DNA of 18,525 nt from Myxococcales bacterium (lineage in GTDB: Bacteria > Myxococcota_A > Polyangia > Polyangiales > Polyangiaceae): positions 3,063 to 21,587 of the forward strand of contig JAAFHJ010000024.1 of assembly GCA_013298325.1 (NCBI GenBank), read 5' to 3'. The notes below the pieces were generated by a model that saw only the letters and a list, made by a program, of their open reading frames with translations, did not search any database and was not told where the DNA came from. Every line of letters begins with the position of its first letter. Within the stretch, counting starts at the first letter, position 1. This document shows, one piece after another, positions 7,221 through 14,857 of this stretch. Position numbers and translations under genes: made by a program.

Positions 7221-8192
7221 ATGCGCTTCCTCTATGTGATGGATCCGATGACGACCGTGCTCCCCGACAAGGACACGACCTTCGCCTTCATGCGCGCCGC
7301 TCAGACGCGCAAGCACACCGCCCTCCACGCGCTCCCGGCCGATGTCTTCGCCAAAGACGGCGAACTCTACGCGCGTGTGCGGGAAGTGACCGTCTCGGAT
7401 ACGGCGCCCCATGTGACGTTCCACGGCGATTTTCAAACGATCAAAGTTGCCGAAGCCCAGGCGGTCCTCATTCGGAAAGACCCGCCGTTTGAGTCCCAGT
7501 ATCTATACCTCACGTTGCTCCTTGAAAAGGTCCGCGGGCGGACGGTCATCCTCAACGACCCGCGCGGCCTCCGCGACGCCAACGAGAAGCTCTACGCGCT
7601 GAACTTCCCCAAGTTTATGCCGCGGACGCTCGTCACGGCGCGGGCCGACGAAATCGCGAGCTTCGTCGACGCCGTCGGCGGTGGTGCGGTGATCAAGCCG
7701 CTCGACGGTGCCGGCGGCTCTGGCGTGATGATGCTCCGCCGGGGTGACAAGAACTTCCACGCGATCGTCGAAGCGCTCACCCTTGAAGGCAAACGCCTTG
7801 CAATGATTCAGGAATTTCTCCCCGCCGTCGACAAAGGCGACAAGCGCATCCTCCTCCTTGACGGCGAGATCCTCGGGGCGATCAACCGGCTCGCCAAGGC
7901 CGACGACCTCCGCTCGAACATCCACGTCGGCGGTCGCGTCGAGCCCTGCGTCGTCACCGACGAGGAGCGTGCCATGGTCGCTGCGATGGCCCCGAAACTG
8001 CGCGCCGATGGGCTGATTTTCGTCGGTCTCGACGTCATCGGCGGCCGGCTCACCGAGGTCAACGTCACCTCGCCGACCGGCATCCAGGAGCTCTCCCGCC
8101 ACGAAGGGAAAGACCGGGCCGCCGACGTCATCCTCTGGCTCGAGAAAAAGGCGGAAGAACTCGCCCCCAATCTCGCGTCGTTCGGCGGCTGA
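7221..8192 (+). CDS. gshB: Glutathione synthetase (ATP-grasp)
   Basis: A 323-residue enzyme joining gamma-glutamylcysteine and glycine with ATP to make glutathione, in the cytoplasm. It tracks the E. coli GshB family along its length: VMDPM near residue 6, RKDPPFESQYLYLTLLLEKV at 85-104, NDPRGLRDANEKLYAL at 112-127, VIKPLDGAGGSGVMML at 157-172, IQEFLPAVDKGDKRILLLDG at 196-215, GLIFVGLDVIGGRLTEVNVT at 264-283, then SPTGIQEL. ATG 7221 gives the normal GshB N-terminus; an upstream extension of the frame overlaps ggt and is not credible. No gshA is in the window. The FHA gene begins 4 bases after its stop, so they probably share a transcript. Confidence 0.96.
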   Translation: MRFLYVMDPMTTVLPDKDTTFAFMRAAQTRKHTALHALPADVFAKDGELYARVREVTVSDTAPHVTFHGDFQTIKVAEAQAVLIRKDPPFESQYLYLTLLLEKVRGRTVILNDPRGLRDANEKLYALNFPKFMPRTLVTARADEIASFVDAVGGGAVIKPLDGAGGSGVMMLRRGDKNFHAIVEALTLEGKRLAMIQEFLPAVDKGDKRILLLDGEILGAINRLAKADDLRSNIHVGGRVEPCVVTDEERAMVAAMAPKLRADGLIFVGLDVIGGRLTEVNVTSPTGIQELSRHEGKDRAADVILWLEKKAEELAPNLASFGG

Positions 8193-8196
8193 CGGA

Positions 8197-9237
8197 ATGC
8201 CACTTACCGTCTTTGTTCCGGTGACGGACGGGCGATCGCGCGGGGAGACCGGTCGCTTTGTGACCGTCTCCGGAGATCGCATTGTTCTTGGGCGTGGCGC
8301 CTCGGCCGACGTCCGCCTCCCGGACGCGAGCGTCGCCACGCGCCACGCCTCGGTTCGTGCCGATGGCGGGCGGTGGCTCCTCCAGGATGAGCGCTCCCGA
8401 AATGGGACCGCCGTCCGAAGCGCCGACGGTGCCGTCGTCCGCCTCGACGCGGGGGTGCCCCAGCGCGTGGAGGATGGCGCTTGGGTACGCCTCGGGCGCG
8501 TCTGGATTCGGCTCTTTGTGCAGCCGCCGACGGGGCTCGCCGGCGAGTGCCGGACGGCAAAAGATCTCGCAACTTCGCTCGTTTCCCTCGGCCTCGAAGC
8601 GCTCGGTCGACCGAACGTCGCCGAGGTTCAGTTCGTCGATGGCCCGTCCCCGATCGATTTCGGCGGCGACACTCCGAGCGCTCGGAACGCGCTCCTTCTC
8701 GAAGATGGCGCCGAGTACGTCTTCGGGCGCGGCGATCGCTCGGTCGTCGTCCTCGATGATCCCGAGGTTTCCCGTGTACAGTGCACGGTTACCCGGCGCG
8801 GCGCGCTCGTTCATGTGAAGGCGTTCGGCGGCGTTACCCTGTTGGGGGAGCGCGAACTCCCGCTCGGGGAGAATGCCCTGTGGAACCCTAAGGATTTGCT
8901 CCAAATTGGGCGCAGTCTCTTCGGCCTCGTCGACCCCGTCGCCGGCACCCTCGCCGCGATGGAGGCCGATGCAGAAGTGGGCGTCCCCGCCGAACTCTTG
9001 CCGCCGTGCCCCGTCGACGACCCGAGCGTGATTACGCCGCCGCTCCCGCCGGTCGAGCACACCGAAGCGGCTCTGCCGACGCCTACCCCTCCGCCGCCGG
9101 CCCCGCTCCCAGCCCCCGCCCGTCGCGCCCGCGCCCCCCGCGCGCTCCTCTCACGGGCCGAGTTTACCGTCGTCCTCTTGGCGATTTTTGTGCTGCTCGC
9201 GAGCTTGGTCGCGCTCAGTTTTGTGCTGAAAAAGTAG
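8197..9237 (+). CDS. Tandem FHA-domain protein with C-terminal membrane anchor
   Basis: 346 residues with two forkhead-associated domains, which bind phosphothreonine peptides. FHA1, about 28-107, has GRG (32-34), RHASV (49-53) and SRNGT (67-71), the complete signature. FHA2, about 172-247, has FGRGD (176-180) and SRVQCTV (192-198). Where FHA1 has NG it reads GGVTLLG, so its phosphopeptide binding may be altered. A Pro/Ala linker (TPTPPPPAPLPAPA) follows, then a single hydrophobic segment, 322-343, at the extreme C-terminus, which predicts a tail anchor with both FHA domains in the cytoplasm. It lies 4 bases after gshB and ends 4 bases from the stop of the convergent kinase gene, its plausible signalling partner. 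Confidence 0.9.
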   Translation: MPLTVFVPVTDGRSRGETGRFVTVSGDRIVLGRGASADVRLPDASVATRHASVRADGGRWLLQDERSRNGTAVRSADGAVVRLDAGVPQRVEDGAWVRLGRVWIRLFVQPPTGLAGECRTAKDLATSLVSLGLEALGRPNVAEVQFVDGPSPIDFGGDTPSARNALLLEDGAEYVFGRGDRSVVVLDDPEVSRVQCTVTRRGALVHVKAFGGVTLLGERELPLGENALWNPKDLLQIGRSLFGLVDPVAGTLAAMEADAEVGVPAELLPPCPVDDPSVITPPLPPVEHTEAALPTPTPPPPAPLPAPARRARAPRALLSRAEFTVVLLAIFVLLASLVALSFVLKK

Positions 9238-9241
9238 AGGG

Positions 9242-11137
9242 TTACTCTCCACGCGTCCGCTTCGACGGCGGCGGCGCGAGGAAGGCGTTCTCCGATCCGG
9301 CGTCTCGCCGGGCGGAGACAAGGGCATCGAGTGTGCCCCGTTCGTCTTCGTCGGTCCGTGAGTCGAGGCGTCGTCGTGACTCCGGCGGGGGTGGGATCCG
9401 CGCAAACGAGACGGCGGCGAGCTTCTCGCCGAGGGCGCTCGCGGAGGCGGGGCGTGCGGCGACGTTCTTCTCGAGGCACTGCATGATCGCGTCGTCGAGG
9501 GCCGCCGGGATGCCGAGGTCGGGCCGCCGAATCGCGATCGGCTCGGGGATCCGCGACTGATGCAACTCCAAGAGATCCCGCCTGTTTTGGGCGCGAATCG
9601 GCAGCTCCCCGGTGAGCGTTTCGTACATGAGCACGCCGAGCGCGTAGAGGTCGGTCGCCGGGCTGACGGCGGCGCCGATGCACTGCTCGGGGGCCATGTA
9701 TTCCGGCGTTCCGAGCGTGTACCCCTCCTGGGTCAGCGCCTCCGCGGAGCCGAGCTTGCTCATGCCGAAGTCGAGAATCTTGGTCGACCCGTCCTCGCAC
9801 AGGAAGATGTTTCCCGGTTTGAGATCCCGATGGACGGCGCCGATCGCATGGGCGGCGGCAAGCCCGGCGCAGACGTCTCGAAAGTAGGGGACGCACTCCT
9901 GGGCCGGGAGGATTGTCTCCGCACTAAGGCGATCGGAAAGCGGTTTTCCGATGAGGCGATCCATGACTACATAAATCGAACCATCGGGCATTTGATCAAG
10001 GTCATGGACTTTGGCAATCGCCGGGTGCTCGATGCGCGTCTGGATGTAGGCTTCGCGTCGCAAGCGCGCGATTTCACTCGCATCGGAGGCGGCGGCGCCG
10101 CGGAGTACCTTGATGGCGACCTCATGGCCCAAGTTCGCATGCTCGGCCGCATAGACGGTACCGATGCCGCCAGAACCGAGCTTTCGCGTGATGCGATACT
10201 TGCCGCCGAGCAGCGTACCAATCAGATCGCCCAACGGGGCTTCTTCGAGTTCCCCCTTCAGCGCAAGACCGCGCTCGAGGGCCTTCAATCGTAGATCTTC
10301 AAAGACTTTTTCGCGCGCGATCGCCTCTGCGCGTACGCGGCCGTGACCGAGGAATGCGCCGAGCGCTCCGCCGAGGACCCCGGCGACGACCCCGGAGAGC
10401 GGCGTCCCCGCGAAGCCGGCGGCGAGGCCGGTCACCACCGCGGCCGGAAACCCGATCAGCGCGGCGAGGGGGCGCTCGCTGGGGACCGTCCAACGCACCT
10501 CGTAGCGGCAGGTTTCCCCCCCTTCGGCAAGGCATTCGGCGTGGGTGACCGTCGCGGACGGGAGGCCCCAAAGTCTTGGAAATCCGGAAAGTTCACCGCG
10601 GCGTGCCCCGCAGAAGAGGCGCTCGGTCGCTCGTCGCGTTGGGGCGCTGGCCGGCTCGGGAGCGTCTTCATCGTCGCGGCGCCGGTAGACAACGGTGACC
10701 GCCGTCGCCGCCTGACGGGCCGCTTCGGCGCCGAGGCGATCGGCCTCCGCGACTCGGTAGGTCCCGAGGCGGGTCTCCTCTTGGGAATTGTCTGCAAGAT
10801 GCAAGTAGGCATCGGCCACGAAGCGGGCGCTGCGGAGGAGGCGGACCCGCGTTCCGAGCGCTTCCGGGTCGGTCGTGTAGCCGCCGCGATCGGCGAGCGC
10901 CCCTTCGCCGAGGACCTTCGCGATCGCCTTGAGCACGCGCGCCGCCGCCGCCTCCGAGAGCCAGGAGCGCTCGTCATCGAGGAGCTTTGGCGGAACGGCG
11001 GCCGTATCGAGCAGCGAAGCGAGCGCCTTCTCCCCTTTTTCTGCCCGAATTCTCAGGAGATAGGTGCGGAGGACCGCGGCTCGGATCTCCTCCTTGCCCC
11101 CCCGCCGTGAATAGTCGCCCGAGGTCTGGTGCGGCAT
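9242..11137 (-). CDS. Ser/Thr protein kinase with N-terminal sensor-like region and membrane hairpin
   Basis: 631 residues. The C-terminal half (about 314-578) is a PknB-family kinase with GSGGIGTVY (321-329), catalytic Lys343 in VAIKVL, HRDLKPGN (436-443), DFG (456-458) and APE (482-484), all present, so it should be active. Residues 223-265 are Gly/Ala-rich and hydrophobic, enough for two membrane passes, which would keep both ends in the cytoplasm. The first 220 residues are an alpha-helical region followed by FPRLWGLPSATVTHAECLAE and GGETCRYEVRW. This C...C-Y-x-V-x-W ending resembles small-molecule-binding (V4R/H-NOX-like) regions at the head of many myxobacterial sensors; that link is from memory and weak. 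The order (sensor, membrane, kinase) is the reverse of classical PknB. A 50-residue disordered tail follows. Confidence 0.92.
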   Translation of the reverse strand: MPHQTSGDYSRRGGKEEIRAAVLRTYLLRIRAEKGEKALASLLDTAAVPPKLLDDERSWLSEAAAARVLKAIAKVLGEGALADRGGYTTDPEALGTRVRLLRSARFVADAYLHLADNSQEETRLGTYRVAEADRLGAEAARQAATAVTVVYRRRDDEDAPEPASAPTRRATERLFCGARRGELSGFPRLWGLPSATVTHAECLAEGGETCRYEVRWTVPSERPLAALIGFPAAVVTGLAAGFAGTPLSGVVAGVLGGALGAFLGHGRVRAEAIAREKVFEDLRLKALERGLALKGELEEAPLGDLIGTLLGGKYRITRKLGSGGIGTVYAAEHANLGHEVAIKVLRGAAASDASEIARLRREAYIQTRIEHPAIAKVHDLDQMPDGSIYVVMDRLIGKPLSDRLSAETILPAQECVPYFRDVCAGLAAAHAIGAVHRDLKPGNIFLCEDGSTKILDFGMSKLGSAEALTQEGYTLGTPEYMAPEQCIGAAVSPATDLYALGVLMYETLTGELPIRAQNRRDLLELHQSRIPEPIAIRRPDLGIPAALDDAIMQCLEKNVAARPASASALGEKLAAVSFARIPPPPESRRRLDSRTDEDERGTLDALVSARRDAGSENAFLAPPPSKRTRGE

Positions 11138-11190
11138 CGCCGGGTGAGCTTACCGAGGCCAACCGGCGCGCTGAAAGAAATCGGAGCCGG

Positions 11191-11862
11191 CTAGAAGTTC
11201 GAGCGCGGCGCCGCCAAGGAAAAACGAGTGCAAAGTGCACGAATGTCGTCGGTCAGCGCCCGTTGGCCAACGACGAGCACCGATGTGTCTGCCGAAGGTG
11301 ACGTGGCTAAAAAGTGAGCTTCTACAGCTGCTTGCACGAAACCAAAATGGTCTGCCGCCCCCCGGGCATCGCTGGCGGCCGTCCGCACGACGACGCCCCG
11401 CTCGGCGAGTTCGGCGAGAAATTCCGGCCAGGGGGGATCGTCACCGTTGGCCATGCCGAGAAAGAGCGTCGTCGGTGCGTTCGCCGGGCGTGCGCCGATG
11501 AGGGAGCGTACCGCGGCGAGGGCGCTTCCGGTCACCACGACCACCAGCGGGGCCGCCTCCGGCAACGGGCCAAAACCGGCGCCACGGGGCGCGCCAAGAA
11601 GGATTTCATCGGCTTCCGCGAGGGCGATCCCGGCGGCGCCGCGGGGGCGCACGAGGAGCTCAGCCTCGGCGGCACCTGGCGCGTTTGCGAGGACGAAGTA
11701 GGACGATCCCTCGGCGGCAGCGACCCCCGACGGTTGCACAACGACAAATTGCCCATGATGTTCATGGGCTTTCGCGAACTCCTCCGGCCAGGGGAGGCGC
11801 ACCGCGAGGAGACCATCGCCAGCGGCGCGGCGGTCGGAGCGACGAAGCGAAATCGGCGTCAC
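11191..11862 (-). CDS. FNR-like (ferredoxin-NADP reductase type) oxidoreductase, degenerate motifs
   Basis: 223 residues with the layout of the ferredoxin-NADP reductase fold. HGQFVVVQPSG (36-46) is in the FAD domain, and SYFVLANAPG (54-63) is at the usual R-x-Y-S site, where the Arg and Ser are missing. Then come APRGAGFGPLP (91-101), VVVVTGSALAAVRSLIG (107-123) at the GTGIAPLRS pyridine-nucleotide loop, LFLGMANGDDPPWPEFLAEL (133-152), and SVLVVGQRALTDDIRALCTR (194-213), corresponding to the C-G-x-x-x-M-x-x-x-V motif without its Cys. A C-terminal aromatic (NF) is present. Several cofactor residues are substituted, so it may be a weak or specialised binder. It starts with GTG 11862, 4 bases after the stop of the TPR gene, so the two form an operon; no clear ribosome binding site is seen. 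Confidence 0.75.
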   Translation of the reverse strand: MTPISLRRSDRRAAGDGLLAVRLPWPEEFAKAHEHHGQFVVVQPSGVAAAEGSSYFVLANAPGAAEAELLVRPRGAAGIALAEADEILLGAPRGAGFGPLPEAAPLVVVVTGSALAAVRSLIGARPANAPTTLFLGMANGDDPPWPEFLAELAERGVVVRTAASDARGAADHFGFVQAAVEAHFLATSPSADTSVLVVGQRALTDDIRALCTRFSLAAPRSNF

Positions 11863-11866
11863 GAGG

Positions 11867-12721
11867 TCAGAAGCTGCCGGCGGCGCTCAGCCCGGCAAAC
11901 GTCGGCGTCACCGCCGGTGCAAGCTCGAAGGTGCGTGCAGTAGTGGCCGGTTTTTCGTGCGATTTTGCAAGGAAATACCAGGCGAGCCCAGCACCGACGC
12001 CGGCCACACCGACGCCGGTCATCACGCCACCGATCCCCTTTTGCGTCCGGGCCGAGTTTGCGTCGCTGAGCTTCTGGTCGAGGACCGACTGGGCGTTCGG
12101 TGTCGATGCGCTCACCACGCACTTGTTGGTGCTTGCGTCACAGCCGGCCGGGTAGGTGGCGGTCGCGAGGAGGACCACACCGGTCACGAGGACGGCACCG
12201 CCGACGCCAACGACGACCCAAGGACCGGCCCCCGGCCCCTCGGAGGGTTTCTCGTCGCTGTGGCCCCCATTTCCAAGTCCACCGTTGGAATTTGCAGCTT
12301 TTGCGCGCTTCGCGTCGTCTTCCGCGATCTTCGCTCGGAGCGCCGCCGCGCGGTTCCGTTGGGTCGCTGCGTCCTCGGCACCTGGGTTCCGCTGGAGGTA
12401 GAGTTCGATGGCGCGGACCGCCTCTTTGCGGTCGCCGTTGAGTTCGTGGGTCTTCGAAATCGCGATCAGGATCAACGGCTTCGAGCAGTCTTTCCCGTAG
12501 GCCGCGATAAAGTCGTCGAGGGCCGCGTCGTACTTTCCGTTGTCTGATTTTACCTTCGCGGCGAGGTAAAGCGCGTGCCCCTGCTCGGATTCGGCGGCGC
12601 CGACTTCTTTGCAAGCAGCCGGATAGACCCAGCGCTGCGAGGGGGCGGCCGCCTGCGCGAAAGCAGACGATCCGACGGTCAGCGTGACGGCGGCGGCGGC
12701 GAAGGTAGTCAGAAGACGCAT
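11867..12721 (-). CDS. Exported TPR-like protein with two C-terminal membrane segments
   Basis: 284 residues. It has a signal peptide (1-22, ending SSAFA), then helical TPR-like sequence, about 45-135, including GHALYLAAKVKSDNGKYDAA, LDDFIAAYGKDC and AISKTHELNGDRKEAVRAIE. A Gly/Ser/Asn-rich linker (144-165) follows. Two hydrophobic segments at about 167-189 and 229-251 flank a short Cys-containing loop (C194, C201). The end, ELAPAVTPTFAGLSAAGSF, resembles the terminal beta strand often seen in myxobacterial proteins of this layout. The family is common in Polyangia but has no assigned function that I know. AGGG stands about 7 bases before ATG 12721. The next gene (FNR-like) follows at once. 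Bases 12722-12866 upstream hold no recognisable gene. Confidence 0.82.
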   Translation of the reverse strand: MRLLTTFAAAAVTLTVGSSAFAQAAAPSQRWVYPAACKEVGAAESEQGHALYLAAKVKSDNGKYDAALDDFIAAYGKDCSKPLILIAISKTHELNGDRKEAVRAIELYLQRNPGAEDAATQRNRAAALRAKIAEDDAKRAKAANSNGGLGNGGHSDEKPSEGPGAGPWVVVGVGGAVLVTGVVLLATATYPAGCDASTNKCVVSASTPNAQSVLDQKLSDANSARTQKGIGGVMTGVGVAGVGAGLAWYFLAKSHEKPATTARTFELAPAVTPTFAGLSAAGSF

Positions 12722-12866
12722 GCAGTAACCCTGCTTAGCACGAGGAATCGGAGAAAGGACCGAGCACGGAAGTAGGCTCGCATACGGCGCAACAAGCGAC
12801 CTCTGCTCGCCGTTTCATCGCCGCGTTCGGCGGTTCCGGGCGGACGAGCAAGTGCGTTTGAGGCGG

Positions 12867-13460
12867 TCATCCGCGCTTGGTCGCCTTTTCGCCGACGTAG
12901 CTGACCGCGGAGAGGAGCCAGGAGATGCTCTCTGGCGTTGCTGCGAGGGCGACCGGGGCGAGCACGAAGCCGCCGGGCCGAAGGTCAAGATGCACCGCCG
13001 TCCGCCAGCTTCCGAGCAGTTTGCGGAGGCTCGGCGTCACCGTCGCCGCTAACTCTTCGGCGCTCTTCGCGTAGGAGGCAAATACATGATCAAAATGGGG
13101 ATCTCCGGTCGCCATTCGCGGCACCGGGATCTCGTTCCCAGGCTCCGCAAAAACGCTCCCCGGGTCTGCGGCGACAGCGGCCCGCCCGAGCAGGCGCTCA
13201 TCCTGAACAATCGCGACAAACGACCAAACCAATGCTTTTTGGCCGGTCCTCACATCGACGTAGGGGGCTTCCACGGCGATGCGCCCAATCGTCAACGATC
13301 CGCCGGCGCCGGTCCCCTGAAGGGCGTGGGCGTAGTGGAGGGGCGTCCGCAAGGTGACGAAAGGTTCCCACGCGCGCATCCAGCGTTCATCGGCGAGTTC
13401 TTCGTAGCGAAGCCCACTTTGGGCAGCGTAGCCAGCGAGCCAGGGGAGGTATTCGTTCAT
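12867..13460 (-). CDS. Hypothetical soluble protein, 197 residues
   Basis: No family recognised with confidence. The sequence is well structured in appearance, with mixed alpha/beta content, no signal peptide and no membrane segment. It begins MNEYLPWLAGYAAQSGLRYE and contains TIGRIAVEAPYVDVRTGQKA, LVWSFVAIVQ, GNEIPVPRMATGDPHFDHVF and SLRKLLGSWRTAVHLDLRPG. The GDP-x-FD-x-x-F stretch recalls DUF3137-like and other domains that compare cached and stored values, but only loosely. It lies 43 bases downstream of the ccmE-like gene on the same strand, so the two may be co-transcribed. Confidence 0.75.
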   Translation of the reverse strand: MNEYLPWLAGYAAQSGLRYEELADERWMRAWEPFVTLRTPLHYAHALQGTGAGGSLTIGRIAVEAPYVDVRTGQKALVWSFVAIVQDERLLGRAAVAADPGSVFAEPGNEIPVPRMATGDPHFDHVFASYAKSAEELAATVTPSLRKLLGSWRTAVHLDLRPGGFVLAPVALAATPESISWLLSAVSYVGEKATKRG

Positions 13461-13503
13461 CAGAAGTCGTGCGCTAAAGAATCGAGGGAAGTGAGCGGAC
13501 CAA

Positions 13504-14076
13504 TCAGAGATTCGGGAGCGCTTCGTGGGGCATTTTCTCGCCCCGGGCTGCCTTGTCTTTCATGTCATACTTGCTTGGGCATTTGGCGAGCACGCTGGAG
13601 GCTTCAAAGCTACCATCGGGCTGCAATTTCCCTTCGACGGTGACGCCGACTTCGACGTTCGGGACGTCCCGGAAGGTATCTGGCACGACGCACTGGGCGT
13701 AGCGAACCGGCATCTGGACCCCCTTCTTCTCGACGGTGAAGCGGTACTCGCAGGGGGAGTCGCGCTTCACGAGAGAACCGTGCACCAGATTCCCTTCCGC
13801 GCGGACGGCCTTTCCGGTGAGCTTCCCCGAGGACGCGAGGAGTTCGTCGACCGATTTTGAATAAATTCCGTTATCTTGGAGGCCGCCGAGTACGAGCGCG
13901 ACGATCGCTCCGCCGATCATCACGAGGCCCATCGCGATGTAGAGCCCCCGGCGCCCGGCACCATCATCGGCGGTCGTTTCCGCGTCGCGATTTCGGCGCC
14001 CGGCGACGACGACGGCCGGTGCCGCATCCTCGATACCTTCGGCGGTCGTCGCTTTGCTCGGTTCTTCAGCGCTCAT
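13504..14076 (-). CDS. ccmE: Cytochrome c maturation protein CcmE, Cys-type (CxxxY)
   Basis: 190 residues. CcmE is the membrane-tethered periplasmic haem chaperone of System I cytochrome c biogenesis. A Lys/Ala/Asp-rich cytoplasmic N-terminus precedes one membrane helix (about 44-66, GLYIAMGLVMIGGAIVALVL). An OB-fold domain follows: GKAVRAEGNLVHGSLVKRD, YRFTVEKKGVQMPVRYAQC, VPDTF, VEVGVTVEGKLQPDGSFEAS, VLAKCPSKYDMKDKA. In the usual family the last motif is LAKHDENY with His carrying haem; here Cys166 replaces that His and Tyr170 is kept, giving CxxxY. A natural System I with such a CcmE has been described in Desulfovibrio (recalled from the literature). ATG 14076 is chosen with GGGGA just upstream; an in-frame GTG at 14112 adds only a Pro-rich stretch. 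No other ccm gene is nearby. Confidence 0.85.
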   Translation of the reverse strand: MSAEEPSKATTAEGIEDAAPAVVVAGRRNRDAETTADDGAGRRGLYIAMGLVMIGGAIVALVLGGLQDNGIYSKSVDELLASSGKLTGKAVRAEGNLVHGSLVKRDSPCEYRFTVEKKGVQMPVRYAQCVVPDTFRDVPNVEVGVTVEGKLQPDGSFEASSVLAKCPSKYDMKDKAARGEKMPHEALPNL

Positions 14077-14130
14077 TATCCCCGTATTAGAGGGGGGCGG
14101 CGGTCCGGGCAAGGAAGGATCCGCGATTGT

Positions 14131-14850
14131 TTAACCGCCGACGAGGCTCGCGAAGAAGGGGGCGCCCCAGTAGACGCCGACGCTGGTCGAAATGAGGCCA
14201 CTGAAGCCGAGGATTGCGCTGTGGACGACCGGCTTCTGGGCGAGCCGTGCGAGGGGAACCCCGACAATCCCTACAAGAATCGCCATTCCGGCCACAGAGC
14301 CAAAGGCGTAGACGAACAGGAGGGCGAGCCCGGAGAGCATCGAGGGCTGGTGGGCGGCGAGGATCGCCGTCATTGCGCCGGAGCCGGCGAGCCCGTGGAC
14401 GACGCCGACGACAAACGGCAGGCGAGCGACGGCGATCCCAGGACGGCGCGCGCTCGCGGCGAGGTGGAGGTGGTCCGGGACGCCACCGTGCGTGTGGGTG
14501 GTTCCGTCGTGGCTATGCGTGCGCGGCGGACCGGCGCTGCCTGCGCGGAAGGCCGTCACAAGTGCTCGAAGTCCGAGCACAATGAGCATCACTGCGACGA
14601 TGCCTTCGAGGGCGTCTCCGAGGCGTGGTGGCATTTCGTGGCGCACGAGGAAGAGGAAGCCGCCAACGAAAAAGAGCATCGTTGCGTGACCGACCCCCCA
14701 CGCAACCGCATAACGGAGCGGTGAGCGACGGTTCCGGCTCGGTGCGCCGCTGACCATCGTCGAGACGGCGGCGAGGTGGTCGGGCTCGAGGGCGTGGCGC
14801 ATGCCGTGGGAGAACCCCAGGAGCCAACTTTCAAGAGGAATTGCCGCCAC
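14131..14850 (-). CDS. Nickel/cobalt permease, UreH/NiCoT-like
   Basis: A polytopic membrane protein of about 239 residues. GFSHGMRHALEPDHLAAVST (12-31) contains H-x4-D-H (H19, D24, H25), the metal-selective signature of NiCoT and UreH permeases. A second signature, VVHGLAGSGAM, is at 150-160. Further hydrophobic spans are at about 48-69, 82-100, 140-165, 172-200 and 209-238. The central loop (112-129) is His-rich, THSHDGTTHTHGG then DHLH, as in metal-handling transporters. The frame extends upstream to 14970, but those 40 residues are charged, Arg/Ser-rich and repeat-derived. GTG 14850 gives the usual N-terminus, though without a clear ribosome binding site. No urease or hydrogenase genes are in the window, so nickel rather than cobalt is a guess. 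Confidence 0.85.
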   Translation of the reverse strand: MAAIPLESWLLGFSHGMRHALEPDHLAAVSTMVSGAPSRNRRSPLRYAVAWGVGHATMLFFVGGFLFLVRHEMPPRLGDALEGIVAVMLIVLGLRALVTAFRAGSAGPPRTHSHDGTTHTHGGVPDHLHLAASARRPGIAVARLPFVVGVVHGLAGSGAMTAILAAHQPSMLSGLALLFVYAFGSVAGMAILVGIVGVPLARLAQKPVVHSAILGFSGLISTSVGVYWGAPFFASLVGG

Positions 14851-14857
14851 GCCGGCG

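Noticed and set aside
8194..8217. GGAAT-N16-GTT at the start of the FHA gene as a sigma promoter
   Set aside because: The spacer is too short for the SigR type, and it overlaps the start codon of a gene 4 bases downstream of gshB.
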